Source of the DNA: Sequoia sempervirens
Taxonomy: Eukaryota; Streptophyta; Pinopsida; Cupressales; Cupressaceae
Assembly: GCA_007258455.2 (NCBI GenBank)
Contig: VDFB02047230.1
Span: 154,429,797 to 154,493,796 of the forward strand
DNA length: 64,000 bases
Reading direction: 5' to 3'
A program made the position numbers and the translations under genes. Shown here in pieces: positions 1 to 12,635 of this stretch. Below the pieces are notes generated by a model. It saw nothing but the letters and a program-made list of their open reading frames with translations. It did no database searches and had not been told where the DNA came from. Each line of letters opens with the position of its first letter. Position 1 is the first letter of the stretch.

Positions 1-2805
1 AGTGTCATGAATTGCACCCTATAGTAGTTTCACACTTGCACATTTAGCTCATTGCATTTATGGCACCTCACCACACTAATGAAAAAAACCTATGAGTCAA
101 ACTTTCATGATTCCAACTTCATAGGGACCAACGATGAAGCATTAGGAGTCTGTACACCTCATTTCTTGTAAATTTTTTAGTAGGATAGTTGCACATCTCA
201 CAAACATCCATGTGATACCCTAGAGCATCCCCAAAATGTTTGAGTTTCAAATGAGGGAATCTCATGTCCTTTTACTGTGACACACGTCATTGCAGTGGAA
301 TCGCTAATGTAACGTCTATTCCCACCCATGCAACCTCACAAAACCTCTCTTTTCACTCTTTCTTTCATTTATTCTCATTGCTTATTATTCGTTCTTTCTC
401 TCTTGCTCTATTCTGCTTCTACATCTTTTCTCTCTTGCTTTCCATAGTGATGCTCTGTCAGATTCTCATCTCAACAATGTTCAGTCAAGGTTTTCTTGTA
501 AACTTAGCATGTCTCATCTATCAAGCCAAGAGGAGAGCCATAGATTGTTGGCAATGCTCTCTTGTCTACTTTGTCCCATCTATTTACTACTATCTAATTG
601 TCTTTTCCATTACATTCATGATAGGAGCTCTCATCCATAATGGGATTTATTTCTATCACACGTCTCATCTTTACTTTCATGTCATTTTGTCAATATTTTT
701 CAATCTAGTTGTTCATGGAGGTGGAAACACCAAAATGAGGGTTTGATTGAGGCAATCCTTGAAATAAACCCAACATTTTTCCTTATCTTTTTTGTGTCCA
801 GATGTTCAGAGTCAAGAAGTTGGGTGTTACAAATTCTAGGTTCTTTCTTTTTTATTTGATAGGGACGACAACGTGGGGCACAAATGTCTCCACGAGGCAC
901 TTTCATTTGTTGGTTGAGACTTTTCCCTTATGAGGGAAAAATCTGTTAAGTCCTAAGCTCTTTGCTTCTATGATTTGTACTTTGTAATTCTATATCAATT
1001 TTTGTTAAATTGCAGTTTTATCATGCTTGCTCTTAATAGCTCAATTCTTTATTTAATCAAGTTATTACAATATTCTTCATTTCATACTTTGTGACTTGAG
1101 CTTGTACTTTGAGGTAATTGAGGGCTATTCTCTCCCTTTAGAATTTGTTTGTCTTGAGACTTGGGAGTAGCGAATCCCCACCTTTACAAATGTATATATA
1201 TATATAATTATAAAATATAAATATTTGTAAAAAAAATTGAAGTTATAAAATTCAATGAAATTTTATCTATTTTTAGAATGTTATTTCTAAGTTAAATATT
1301 TTTTTGCTAAGTAAAACTTAAATTAGGTTCAAGAACCATGAAAAAATTAGAGAAAAAAATGTGTAAGATGCCTGGAATTGTACACATAATTTCTCCCACA
1401 TATGGATAGCCTACCACCCAATACAATGGAACATCTACACATTAAAATAACCACCTCATAGTTCTACCTTAAATTATGATCTCACCCCCATACTAAGAGG
1501 GTTAGCTTTGATATGATTTCATATCAATCTTATGGCCTTGAAATGGAAATATTTCCATCAACACTTGACATTCCCCCCTATTTCTTTTAAGGAATACCCT
1601 CATTTGTAGCCCAATCTACAACCTAGTTTCCTTCCCTATCAATATGAGAGCATCTAGCCTCCTCAAAACCTTCAATCACACACTTAGAAGCCTCAATGAT
1701 GGACTTTGTTGATGATGTTTTCTACATAGCAACAACTCAGATAGAATATAATATCATATCTCTCTTGAAAGGTAAATCTCTATCAGCAAGCCTCAAGAGA
1801 TAACCCCAAGGTCTCTAATGTCAGGTCTTGACAATGCATAAACAACTTGGGACCTTACTACAAGCAAATACTGAATCTTTAATTTATCAGATCTAGCAAT
1901 ATGATGATACTTTAATCCTAAATCTAACTCAAATGATAAAATAAATAACATAAGATAAGGGTTTCAAAGAGATTTCTAGATTTAACACTACTCCTAAGAT
2001 TAACAATGCAAATGATGAAACACTTGAAATGGACCAATCCCTCCAAAACTGATTTCTACTTGACCTAGATGGATCTGCAATCTTATAGAAATAGTACAAT
2101 CTTCTAAGGTACTAAAGATTTTCAGATCATGAAAATTCATTCAGAAACAACCCTATTGCAATTGAAATGAATAAACCTCCACAATTGAGCTAAGCATAAT
2201 GAATATAAAAGTCTAGGCTAACTTTGCAAAGCAACTAACAATTAGTTGGTTGCGAAAAGTATGGACCAAGGATTGCAGCAACACTTCAAGTACTAAATCA
2301 TAAACACTATCAATTTATCTAACATTAAACTTAATGCATTTATCAAATAAATTAAGCAATTCCAAAGATAGAATCACAAGAACCATGCAAGATAGATCAA
2401 CACAAGAGAATTCACCAAAAGCACAATGTCTCCAATTGTATTGAATCACCCAAAGTAGCAACAATTCCAATATTTTGTTACAACACTTTCTCAAAATGAA
2501 CTAACTTCTAACTCTTGATCTACTGCTTAATTTTCTCTAGCATCAAAACTATCTATCTATCTATCTAGCCCTTACAAATGAGGCAGAATTCCATATTTAT
2601 AGAAACCCCCAAGGCATGTCGGCCTAATTAGAATTTACAATAATAATAAATGGCCATAAAAAAAGTCAGCCAAGAGGAATTCAAAATAACATAAAATATG
2701 CATTAAATGCATGAACTCCATCCAGGTCGGCCTGGGATCTTCAATATAGCTCAGACCAATGCATGCAAAATAATATGGAAGCACAAATTTTGATGTAGCC
2801 TTGCA
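1..2805. other. No gene recognised; AT-rich intergenic DNA
   Basis: I see no protein similarity, LTR pair or RNA gene here. Microsatellites are present: (TA)n at about 1193-1206 and (CTAT)n at about 2549-2567. A perfect 9-bp inverted repeat around a TT spacer lies near 1508-1527 (TTGATATGA..TCATATCAA). On the minus strand, next to it, a sequence near 1503-1514 loosely resembles an initiator-Met tRNA primer site, but no matching LTR was found. The longest open frame (264-746, plus) is hydrophobic because the DNA is T-rich, and I do not regard it as a gene. Confidence 0.6.
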
Positions 2806-5800
2806 TTAACTACCTTCCCCTTTGTCTTTATTTCGATACACCCTATCATGCACCATCAAAAGTACCCTATCCAAGTCGGCTATAGGTGGCAAAGGTAAAA
2901 CCTTAATTCTCCTTTCAATGGATCCTATATTTTCTCTTGATTTCTCCACCAACTTATCCCATTCAACCATGTTTGTTTGATATTTCTCAATGACTACTAT
3001 ATAAGTGGCCGCATCATCCAACTGATGCTCAGTAACTGGATCCTCAATGACTGAGAATATACATCTTGCCACCATTTCCTCAAATGTTCAAAGCTCAAAT
3101 GCTTTGGTGCGAACTTCCTTCTCCCTATCTTTACTTTAAAGAATGAGATTTATCTATCATGAATATTAGTCAGGGTATCCTCAATTTGCCTCCTCTACTT
3201 ATATATCTTCTTCAAAACCTTCTACCTTATTTTCAATGCCTCAAACCATTCCCAAGGTTCTACAGCTCTATAGGAAGGGAGAATTCCATCACTCACTAGT
3301 GTATCCTTAGTGTATTCCATGATGGTTTTGGTCTTCTCCAATAGGAGATCTACATCCTCTTTATCTTGAGCCAATACATCTTTCAACCAATCCTTTTCCC
3401 TCACTGCATCTCCTCCGGTTGAAAGAATATCTTTGATAGCATCATCTCCTTTAGTCTTCATTGCTTGTAACTAGTTTTCTATGGCAAGAGGGGTGGCCTT
3501 CATTCTTTCTAGCTCAGATATAGTTTCTTGGGGTAGGAAACTTGCAGCAAAAGATGAGGAACTAATGGATTGCAATGGTTTCATCAAATCTTCCAAGTAC
3601 TTCCTTAATTTCTCATTCTCTTTCTTCAACTCTTGCTTAGTTTGTACTTCCTTCATTAATCTTCCCAAGATCGTTGCACTAGAACCCTCATATTCTTCAA
3701 TATCTTGTTCCATGGAAGTGGGTCCTAGGTTGATGGTCTACATTTTGTAATCACTCCTAGTAATCTCATCTCTATTCTTTTTTGTGGCAGGAGTAGCAAT
3801 GTGGACCACTTTGTTGTTTGCTTCATCCCTTTCAATCTTGGAAATGACTTTGGCCTTCTTCTTTCCTTTACCTTTTCCTATTTTTTCTAGTAGCTCATCC
3901 CAATTGGGAGGGGTATCATCCACAACAATTTACTTTCTCCTTATTTCTTTATCAAGCCAACCTAGAACAATAGACTTTGATTGCATTTCACTCTTTCCCA
4001 CTTCTTCCTGCTGACCCTTGGGTGCATCTTCCTACTTCTTAGGAAACTCTTCATCTTCATCTTTTTCTTCCCTGTCATACTCTTCTTCTACATGCACTAG
4101 TGATGGAGTCTTAATAGGTATTTCCTCTATCTGAAGAGGTCTATCTTTTGTACTTCTAGTAGGAGAATCCTCATAAGTTACCAAGGGAGTCCATAGGATT
4201 TTATCAATTTCTGCAACTACACTATGAAGCTCACCTTCCTGAAACTCTTCTCCCCCTTCACTTGACAGGTGCTCCACATCTACCAGTTGTTTTAATGCAC
4301 CATGTGGCTCATGGGGTGGAGAAGCCTCTTTATGTTTTTTTGCAGTAGAGGTTGTTGGAGGAATATCATTCTTAGGCACATTGTCTTTGGGAGAAGGAAT
4401 TCTTGATCTCCTTGTGTATACTTCCGTCTTCTCTCCAAAAATTTCTACATTTACCACCGTTGAAGGATCAACTTCACCTTTCTCCTCAGAAGGTCCACCC
4501 TTCTTTCTTGAACCCCTTGTTGTTTTCCTCCTTTTAGTTGTTGGGGCACTGTCCTTTTCTTCTCCTTCACCAAGTTCTTCCTCTACAAATTTTTCTATCC
4601 TCGAAGTAGCAGTCCTCTTCTTTGCTTTTGGTTTCCTTTGTTTCTTCCACTCTTCTAGTTGGGGACCTTTGAACTTAATCTTAAAAGGAGAATCTAGCTT
4701 GGTTTTTCCCTTAGGATCTTCCTTACCTGACTCCTCAAAAGTAGAATTGGATTTTAGATTCCCCATTAGATTATAGGTACATGGCACACCTTCACTTTCA
4801 AGCTCCCACACCTTGTGTTTGAGCCACTACTTGGTGTATTTCATCACAAGGGTCATGATTTGTTCTAATTCAGTTTTTTCTTCTTCTAGCCAGTCTACTT
4901 CTCCAATTGGAATGTCCTTGATTGGCTCATATTCGTGACTTTGGATTAAGTCTCCATCATCTTCCACCTGATCAAGAACCATTTTCACACTATACATTCA
5001 AACCACATCAGCTGGGAGTCTAGATAATTTATTATTTCTTACCTCAAACTCATCCTTTTTATTTGCCCAATAGTCCTCTATGTCATCTCTATGGTGGTAT
5101 TCCCTGTTGGCTTTCTTTTTTGCTTCACCAGTCATATCAAAACCCAACCTTTTGGAATGATAAGACAACCCAAGAGTGCTGATTTCCTCATCAGAAGCAT
5201 AGGCTAAATTAATTGAAGGGCATACCTCGCCAATACCTATCTTCAGAGGAAAATCTCTACCAAATCCATTTTTATGCTTGTCTTTCTTAACAATGGCATC
5301 AAATTCAAATATTTTCCTCATAACTTCCATAAGTATAACATGGTTTGTGGGATACCTTGGAAGTTTGTATGGAGCCCTCTAACAGCCATCAATTCTTATG
5401 TAGGAGAAGGTGGGAAACTATATGAACCATGCCCCATACCTTTTGATCAGCTCCTTAGCATCATCTGATATTCTTACATGCTATGTGCCTTGAATCAATC
5501 TAGTTATGTGCATGGTGAATGCATAATTCACCCTCCTGTAACTTGAGCTTCCTAAGTGCAATTGAGGATAAAATTCATAAATTACATCCTATCCAAATAT
5601 TCCTCTTGTGGTCAATCCTTTAAAGGGATGGAATCTTGCAAGTGCATACACTAAATAGGAAGTCATGGTGAATGTCTTAGTCTGTAGCACATTACACATT
5701 TGTTCATGAATCACCCTACTTATAACACCTGCCTAATGATAGTTAATATTTTCCTGCTCCATCCTCAAAATAAGATGGACCGTCCAATTCTCGAACATAC

Positions 5801-6413
5801 CTACACTCTTCAGGCCTACCACCCTGCTAAGCAATGTGATGGCATCATAGACTTCTTGTTTAAACTTTTCCCTATGCAACTGCTTAGGCATTTTTGAGAA
5901 ATGAGACTTTGGCTTCTCAAGCCAAGAATTGATAACCTGTTGTGACTTAACTGTCTCCTCCTCATAGTACCTCTTAGCTACCTCCATATTGAATGCTACC
6001 ACATGAGATCTATCAAGCATATCAAAATTCTATACAATGGAGACAGGGTTAAGATTATCCAATACTCTCCCTTGAGGACTAACTATCCTTTGTGAATCCT
6101 TGTCATAGTGTTGGGCACATTCCAATACCAACTCATAACACTAAACTGTAGGTGGAAATCCTACTACATGAGTTAATCCCAATTCCATCAATCTCCTGGC
6201 CAGCACTGGAAGATCTTTTTGTGCCATCCTCACCTTAAACTCCTCATAGTCCCATTGACCTACATTTGTGTCTAAAACTTTAGACCAGACTGAGGCTATC
6301 TTACTTTCTGAGATCCTACTCTTTATGTCCAATTTAACTCTTTCTGCTTCTAAGATAGAGGATCCCTCCATATCACCCTTAGCCATTCCAACCACTGCCT
6401 TGCTAGCTTCATC
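2806..6413 (-). pseudogene. Copy A: unknown long ORF with acidic/basic linker and coiled coil, broken by stops
   Basis: I do not recognise this family. One minus-strand frame runs from 6413 to about 3150 (about 1,090 codons) without a frameshift. A shift near 3090 then leads into a last open piece ending at 2806. The first ~470 codons look globular, with motifs CAQHYD (near 6100), SYLVYALA (near 5640), FSYIRIDGC (near 5400) and DIEDYW (near 5070). Codons ~530-900 are a charged linker with runs of Lys, Glu, Pro and Ser. Codons ~900-1060 are heptad-like and Glu/Lys-rich, a probable coiled coil. In-frame stops are TAG at 6141, 6030, 5733, 5589, 5481, 5418, 5379, 4827, 4032, 3738, 3471, 3222 and 3195; TGA at 4998; TAA at 3930 and 3150. 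There are no reverse transcriptase, protease or zinc-knuckle motifs. It is related to the ORFs at 25.3-28.3 kb and 52.4-56.3 kb. It could be a decayed host gene family or the product of a non-autonomous element. Confidence 0.7.
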
Positions 6414-7417
6414 CTGCATCCATCAAATACTAACATGAAAACCCAATTTTTGATAACATATTTGTCAAAGTGTTAGCTCAAAATCATAATAAAACCATCA
6501 AATCATCTATAAACCACCAAATTGAGAAGTTCAAGATTCCAAGCTAATTGGGGAAAACCAGTCTAGGAGGAATTTCAAAAATTTTTAGAAAAGGTGGATT
6601 TTCTTGAAGAAGGCACAATTACCAACGATTGATCATCAAAATGAAGAAAGGATGCAAATAACATTGTAATCTATCAATTAAAGCATGGAATGTTAAGCAT
6701 TCATCATTACATTCATCCATCTCATCCAATCTCTAATTCCACAAAGCTTTCTAGAGAATTCAAAAAAATTCGGCTGAACCAAAATTCTGGGAAAATAACA
6801 ATACCATACGAACTTCAAGGAAACGAAGGGATAGAGGAGAAATCGGGAAAATCTGGGATCGATGGAAATCTACGAAGAAGGAAATATTTAGGATTTTCAA
6901 CACATTCCGGTAAAATGGAGGGGACAAGGAAACTCGAGGAAATCCACTAGTGCAGAAAAATCCCAAAACTGAAAGAAAACCCAAATATCGACGTTCCCTC
7001 ATGATCTCGCTAAAATTGATTGAACAATCACAAATTTGAGGATTTTGGGCCTACAACAAGTTTGACATGAACCACCTATTGATTTTCTATGAACTCAAAG
7101 CTCCTCTTAAGGAAAATCGAAAGGGAATGGTGATGCCCTAGGTATGAAACTTCAAAGATCTGCCATTGATGCACAAACAAGCTCAATATTTAGGTTACTC
7201 AGCTGCTAGGTTTCAAAGTATAATCATGACCCACAAGCAAGTAAGATGAAAGTGAAAATCAAGCATGAAACTCACTTTGGGAACCATCAACCTAATCAAC
7301 ATCATGCAACCCTAGCTTCAAAATACCCAAACACACAAAAATTGAACTCTAAGCATATCTAGAATGCCAAAGGACCACTCACATTCATCAATAAGAAGAT
7401 AGGCAATGTATACATAC
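6414..7417 (-). other. Predicted leader intron of copy A
   Basis: On the minus strand an ATG at 7420-7418 is followed at once by a donor-like GTATGT (7417-7412). A TGCAG acceptor ends at 6414. Joining them places the ATG directly before codon GAT at 6413, in the frame of copy A. Upstream of 6413 the frame otherwise closes at a TGA just before an ATG at 6419. The interval itself is AT-rich and shows no coding signal. This is inference from splice-site consensus only; no transcript evidence is available. Confidence 0.4.
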
Positions 7418-7472
7418 CATTTGATGAAATGGAAATTGATTATAGCAAAGATAGACAACAATGCTCGAGCAA

Positions 7473-7484
7473 GCTTTGATAGCA
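7473..7484 (-). promoter_or_regulatory. Possible primer-binding site upstream of copy A (weak)
   Basis: Minus-strand TGCTATCAAAGC resembles the initiator-Met tRNA primer site TGGTATCAGAGC with two mismatches. It follows TTTCA plus one base, as an LTR end would. If real, an LTR should occupy about 7486-8035 with a partner below 2800. I could not find such a partner by eye, so this is tentative. Confidence 0.25.
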
Positions 7485-8035
7485 CTGAAACCTAGAAAAC
7501 AACCATCAAATCCAAGAATTTGGAGGTTCAGCATGCCAAATTCAGCCAAGCACCACAAGATTCAACACCTTAACTCAATAGAATGCAAATGATAAAGAAA
7601 AATGGCAAGAAAATCCCCAAAAATTGATTAAATACATCCCTCACAATTCGTACGAGTGATCATAAATGCAGTCAACAAGACAAGCTGAAGAAACTCTGAA
7701 ACCCAATGGAAAAATGGAATTTCAAAAAACTCCGGTCCATGTGGAATTCCATGAAGCCCCAAATTTTATGAACTGTAGTGGTAATCTCTTCGTCAGGCTC
7801 TGAGTAAAATCCAAGAAAATCTAGATGGAGTGAAAAATCCTGAAATGGTGTAAAAACTCGAATTTTGTTTAGAACTTAGGTTTTCAAAGTGCAACTCAGG
7901 GGAATCACTTAGGCAAGCAAGATAAACATTTTAAGCTTATGCCAAGGCAAGGTAAATCCTCAAAATAAAAGGGCCCAAAAACCAAAATCAAAAGAAAAAG
8001 AGGGTCCCTACTCTCAGTGGGGCGTGTGTGCAAAA
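7485..8035. other. No gene recognised upstream of copy A
   Basis: No coding signal was found. This is either 5' flank of copy A or the remains of an LTR whose partner is missing. Confidence 0.4.
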
Positions 8036-9600
8036 ACTGCACAACATATTCTATTTTCTAGCTTTGAATTGCCCCACCCTCATTGCTTAGGTATAATAAC
8101 TTTCAAGTCTCCTTCTATTAGCAACTTCTTACATCCTTTTTCTTTTGATATCATCAATCCCCATAGCATATCTTTGGCCTCTGCTAGATTATTAGTTTAA
8201 TTTCCAAAGTCATAAAATAATCCTACAAGTTGAACTTTATCATCTCTAAAGATCTCACTTCCTCTTGCTTTCCCAATATTTCCTTTAGTTGCACCATTAA
8301 AATTCATCTTGATCTAATATATATATGGTTTTATACATCTAGCCTTGCTACATTTATCCTTAGCTAGAATATAAAAAAATCCAATCCAACTATAAAAAAA
8401 TCCAATCCAACTTTATCTTGGCTAATCATTTGCCCATTCTCAGGTTCTAAGCTCTTTATATCCCAACTTTCATCCTTATGTATCCCCTCTAGTTCACCAA
8501 TCACGCTTTTCACCATATGCCAAACTCTTTCTACCATTTTTAGACTCCTTGAAGATCCTCCTTTTTCTTTCAATCTAAATATTTTAAACAATGATAGCAA
8601 GAGCCAAGTTCCATACAATCTGCAAACCTAATCTTTTAAATTTCAACACCCAACTTTCCAATAAATCTAGAATATTGGTTAAAGGGATCTAACTTAAACC
8701 CCATATTTTCAAGAATTTCAATCATAATTTGCTAGAATATTCACAGTGAATAAATAAGTGGTCATTACTTTCCTCACACTTTGCATATAATACATATGGA
8801 AGGGTTGATCTTATCTAACAATTAAAATTTGTCCCAAGTGAGAGGTCATTATTGGCATGCAATTTAGAGAAAAGCGCTATCTTTTGGGATGCCTTTCACC
8901 TTGGCCAAAATTTACTATCTACCAAATGAGAATTGATCTCTTCCCTATAAAAGATGGTATGGAAAGCATCTCTATTCATGACATTTTTGTTTCCTTGACC
9001 CCCAAAAACCAATACTATTCCAAAAATAAGTGATTTTTCAAGATTCTCTTGAACCTGCATCCTTCAACTCATCCACTAAGGCCTTCAAATCCTTCCATAT
9101 TTTGGTTGGGGGATCACCCACAATGTAGTTCTTCACCAGCACCCCCAATGTAGTTCTTCACCAACACCCCATATGACTCTCAAAATGAATTGTAATTGGT
9201 CAAAAGGTAAGATATTCCTTCAAAGCCTTATCCTCAATCCACTTTAACACCAAAACCTAATATTTTCCCCATTCCCAAGCCTCCATTTGATATCCATAGA
9301 ATCAAGCTTGCGACATGATCTGAGAAAATTCCATATACTCAAATGTTTGGGGAGATTGCAATAATTCATGATGATGAGGTCTAGACTATTTTAAAGGTAT
9401 TTCTCTCAAATAATCTTGCTTCACATTTTATCATTTTCTTCATAAATTTTCCAAGCCAACTTAGCACTTGTTGCCTTATTCATTTCCTTGTAATTCTTAA
9501 TTATCAACCGCCAACTTAACATTAACTTACACACTTTCATCAATTTCACAAGGCTATATTTAAACTTATTTTTTCTCCCTCTCCACAAAAAACATTGCTT
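8036..9600 (-). pseudogene. 3' part of an L1-type LINE ORF2 with C-terminal RNase H
   Basis: Reading minus from about 9600: a FLWRGRKNK-like segment typical of the region after the reverse transcriptase of plant L1 elements. Next is a zf-RVT-like zinc-binding stretch near 8960-8730 (a CIIC pair, then CEESNDHLFIHC after a frameshift). Then comes an RNase H (RVT_3-like) domain at about 8330-8060. Its acidic positions read NFNGA (Asp replaced by Asn), NNLAEAKDM (Glu) and EGDLKV (Asp). Frameshifts and stops are frequent; the TAA within the RNase H looks like CAA to TAA. The 5' part, with endonuclease and reverse transcriptase, is absent, so this is a 5'-truncated or eroded copy. It belongs to a different LINE lineage from the one at 28.4-51.1 kb, in which I saw no RNase H. 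Confidence 0.75.
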
Positions 9601-9940
9601 TAGTTCTTATATGTTCTTTGTAACTTTTCCTAGTATTCAAAATACTTACATAGTATATACCAAAACAACAGCCCTTGAGGATTTGATGAGTGTTATCCTT
9701 CTTTCCAATGAAAGGGTTGGGATTAACCAACACATTCTAAGATTTTTTGATAGGTTAGGTGGAATATGTGGGTCCATTCCTATTCCAAGCATTCGTTCCT
9801 ATTGCTAGAGTACCATTCTTGTTGAAATGATAGTTGTCTTTAACTTTGAATTCACTATTCCCAAATGAAAGTTTGAGGGATGTGTTTGATCACTTAAAAC
9901 ATTACTTAGACTTCACGTTATGACCATATAATGATTATTG
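9601..9940. other. No gene recognised
   Basis: Short spacer between the LINE remnant and the PPR remnant. Nothing recognisable was read. Confidence 0.5.
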
Positions 9941-10725
9941 TAGAGGCAACAATGGGAGCTTCAAATCAAGGTATGGACATCCAAAAAATCATAATAGAAG
10001 AATAATTATTATCAAAACTACAGTTAGAAATACTCGAGTAGACATGGATGCAAAACCATGGAAGAATAAACAAGGCATGTGAACAGTTTGATCAGATGCC
10101 TCAAATAAATGTGTTCTCATGGAATGTTTTGAGCACAGGATATGCACAAAATATGTTTGTTAAAAATGATATAGAAAATTTCAACCAAATGTGATTGGTA
10201 GGTGCAAAGCTAGACTTTGTGACCTTTGCCAACATCCTCCCAACCTGTGAGAAAATGGGATATTTAGAACAGGGGGAAAACATCCATCACATGATAAATG
10301 ATAAGATGAGTTTTGTCAAATTTTGTAGCATAGACAAGGCATGTGAACTATTTGAAAAAATGTCATAAAGAAACATGTTCTCATAAAACACCCCAATTGT
10401 AGGATATTAACAAAATGGATTTGTTGAAAAGGCTTTGGAGACTTTGCAACCAAATGCAATTGAGATGTGTAAGGCTAGACTCTACAACCTTTTCCAAAAT
10501 CCTTCTTGTTTGGAAAAATGACTCAAAGAAACATGTTCTCATAGAACACCAATTGCAACATATTAACAAAATAGATTTGTTGAAAAGGATTTAGAGACTT
10601 TGCAAACAAATGCAATTGGAGGGTGTAAGGCTAGAATCTACAACCTTTTCTAGCATCCTTCTAGCCATGTCAAATGGGAGCTATGGAATAGGGTATCGAC
10701 ATACATCAAAGTATAAAGGATAGAT
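9941..10725 (+). pseudogene. PLS-type pentatricopeptide repeat (PPR) fragment, decayed
   Basis: PPR proteins bind organellar RNA in plants. Plus-strand translation gives repeat-like pieces: GASNQGMDI near 9955, GRINKACEQFDQMP at 10060-10100, NVFSWNVLSTGYAQN near 10110, and KLDFVTFANILPTCEKMGY at about 10208-10260. A further repeat (IDKACELFEKMS) follows near 10335. The stretch from 10380 is then duplicated in a decayed form near 10510-10690. Stops such as QM followed by TGA near 10190, TAA near 10365 and TAA near 10410, plus frameshifts, exclude a functional protein. No start codon or C-terminal E/DYW extension was seen. It is most likely an old fragment of a host PPR gene. Confidence 0.7.
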
Positions 10726-12630
10726 GAATTTTCTTAGAGGTAGTTGCAACTACTTTGGTACATATTTATAAAAAATATATATACATATTCATAAGTAATT
10801 TTTCTACCATAGATAATAGTAGCATACAATTAGTTGAAGAATAAAAATTAGAACTATATGTTCCATCCTCCTATTTCACCAAACCTATCCTTCATTGCAT
10901 AAAATTAATGGCCTAAGCCATCTTTTCAATGTCAAATAGTTCCTCAATTGATCTTCTCTTTTCAGGTCCATGGAGTGCTAAAGCATTCAATGATTTCTTG
11001 TAAGAACTCATCAAACCTTTGAGAACTTTAAATATTAATAATTTCTTTATCCAACACCATGAATCTAGTCTAAATGTCACAAATAATAACAATCAAAGAT
11101 TCAAATAAAACTTATGTCATTTAAATCCTTTCAGAGGAAGAGTACTCAATTACAAAAGAAATATTGTCAATGATTGCTTCCATGAATATCATGCTTTTAT
11201 TCTAAATGTAATATTGTCCCATGGAAAAAAAATATCTTGAACTAAACCAAATGTGTGGGAGAGAGTGTCACTCCAACATAGGAATTGATTGGTACATGAG
11301 GCCAAGGAATGCTCACAAAAGGTGGAATTATTGTAGCAACATCAATATTAAATGTGTTATTGCTCCCATATTTCTAAGTCTACATCTTAACAATGATATT
11401 TTTGTTAAGAATAAGAACAATACCAAGATTGGTACTAATATACCTTAATGACAATAATTTGAGTACATTAGATGAAGGTTTGTAGCAAGGCTAGAAACAA
11501 AATCATTAGATGTTTTGGATGATGCGCTAGATTACTTAGTTCATGAGCAATTACTGACAATAATTTGACTAATTATGATTATATTTTCCTCACATGTATA
11601 ATGACCCTAGCAAAAAAATTAAGTAAATTTGTTAATTTTAAAGAAAATATTCAATCCTAGATTATCAATAACAATAATAACCTATAATAGAAAATAAATC
11701 CAATAAGTGAAAGTTAAACTCTATAACCTTTTTCTTATATTCAATGTGTTTATAATACATCGAAGTATGTTATAGGAATAACATAAACAATGTAAACAAC
11801 TATAGCAATAATAAACTTAAATTGTTATGATTAAACCCACAACAAACAACTATTAAAAACACAAACTTGAATAGTTAGAATCTTGCAACTTTGAAAGCCC
11901 ATTCACAACCTTTGAGTGAGATTGTTCTACAGGACCAATGGATTATGATCAACTCCTATATTAATTGTATCACCTTTTATAATAATATATTATAGCATAA
12001 TTAGTTCAAAGTAGAATTTAAATGATTATTTTCAAGCTAACCCATATGCAAGATAAGATACACTCATGATAATAGTACTAGAAACATGATTAGAAAGAGC
12101 CACAGTTTAGTTTAATAGCCTAAACCAGTAAATTTATATTAATTTTTAGATTATATACGAAATATATTCTTATGAATTAATACCTCCAATTATGATATTC
12201 AAAACATTTTTTTAGTAGAAGTAGCAAGTGACAAGGAACCTTATTCAACCAAGTAGAAGGGGGAGTGCATAATTTCATAAGAAAAATAGATTAGTGACTA
12301 TAAATAGTGCATAGGTGGATAAATAAAGGATATAAAGAGTAATTAGGTGTTGAAAAGGAGGGCATGTGTCATGAGTTATGGATAGCAAGAGAAACCCTAC
12401 TACAAGATGTAAGCAAAAAAATAGTTTGAAAATAGTGCACCCAAAGTAAATATGACTAGATGTAAGAGAATTCTAGAGAATATGGAATAGAGATCCAATA
12501 CATATGGTAGAAACATTGAGAGAATAAAATAATTTAATATCATGAAGAAAAATTAGATGAAATTCAAATAATTTGATGAACCACAAAACTTGACAAATAT
12601 AATCTAAGAAATAGAGGATTGAGAAACTAT
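10726..12630. other. No gene recognised
   Basis: AT-rich DNA without a convincing coding stretch. A 75-codon open frame at 11221-11448 has no recognisable motif and is probably chance. Confidence 0.55.
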
Positions 12631-12635
12631 ATAAG

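Noticed and set aside
264..746. 160-codon open frame on the plus strand
   Set aside because: Hydrophobic only because the DNA is T-rich. No recognisable motif, no similarity to any family I know and no supporting context.
1500..1540. Primer-site-like TCATATCAAAGC on the minus strand
   Set aside because: Three mismatches to the initiator-Met site and no LTR pair. The match is largely part of a local palindrome.
2806..6413. Functional UAG recoding or an alternative genetic code in copy A
   Set aside because: TAG also breaks gypsy and copia frames alongside other stops and frameshifts. Methylation-driven decay explains it without special decoding.
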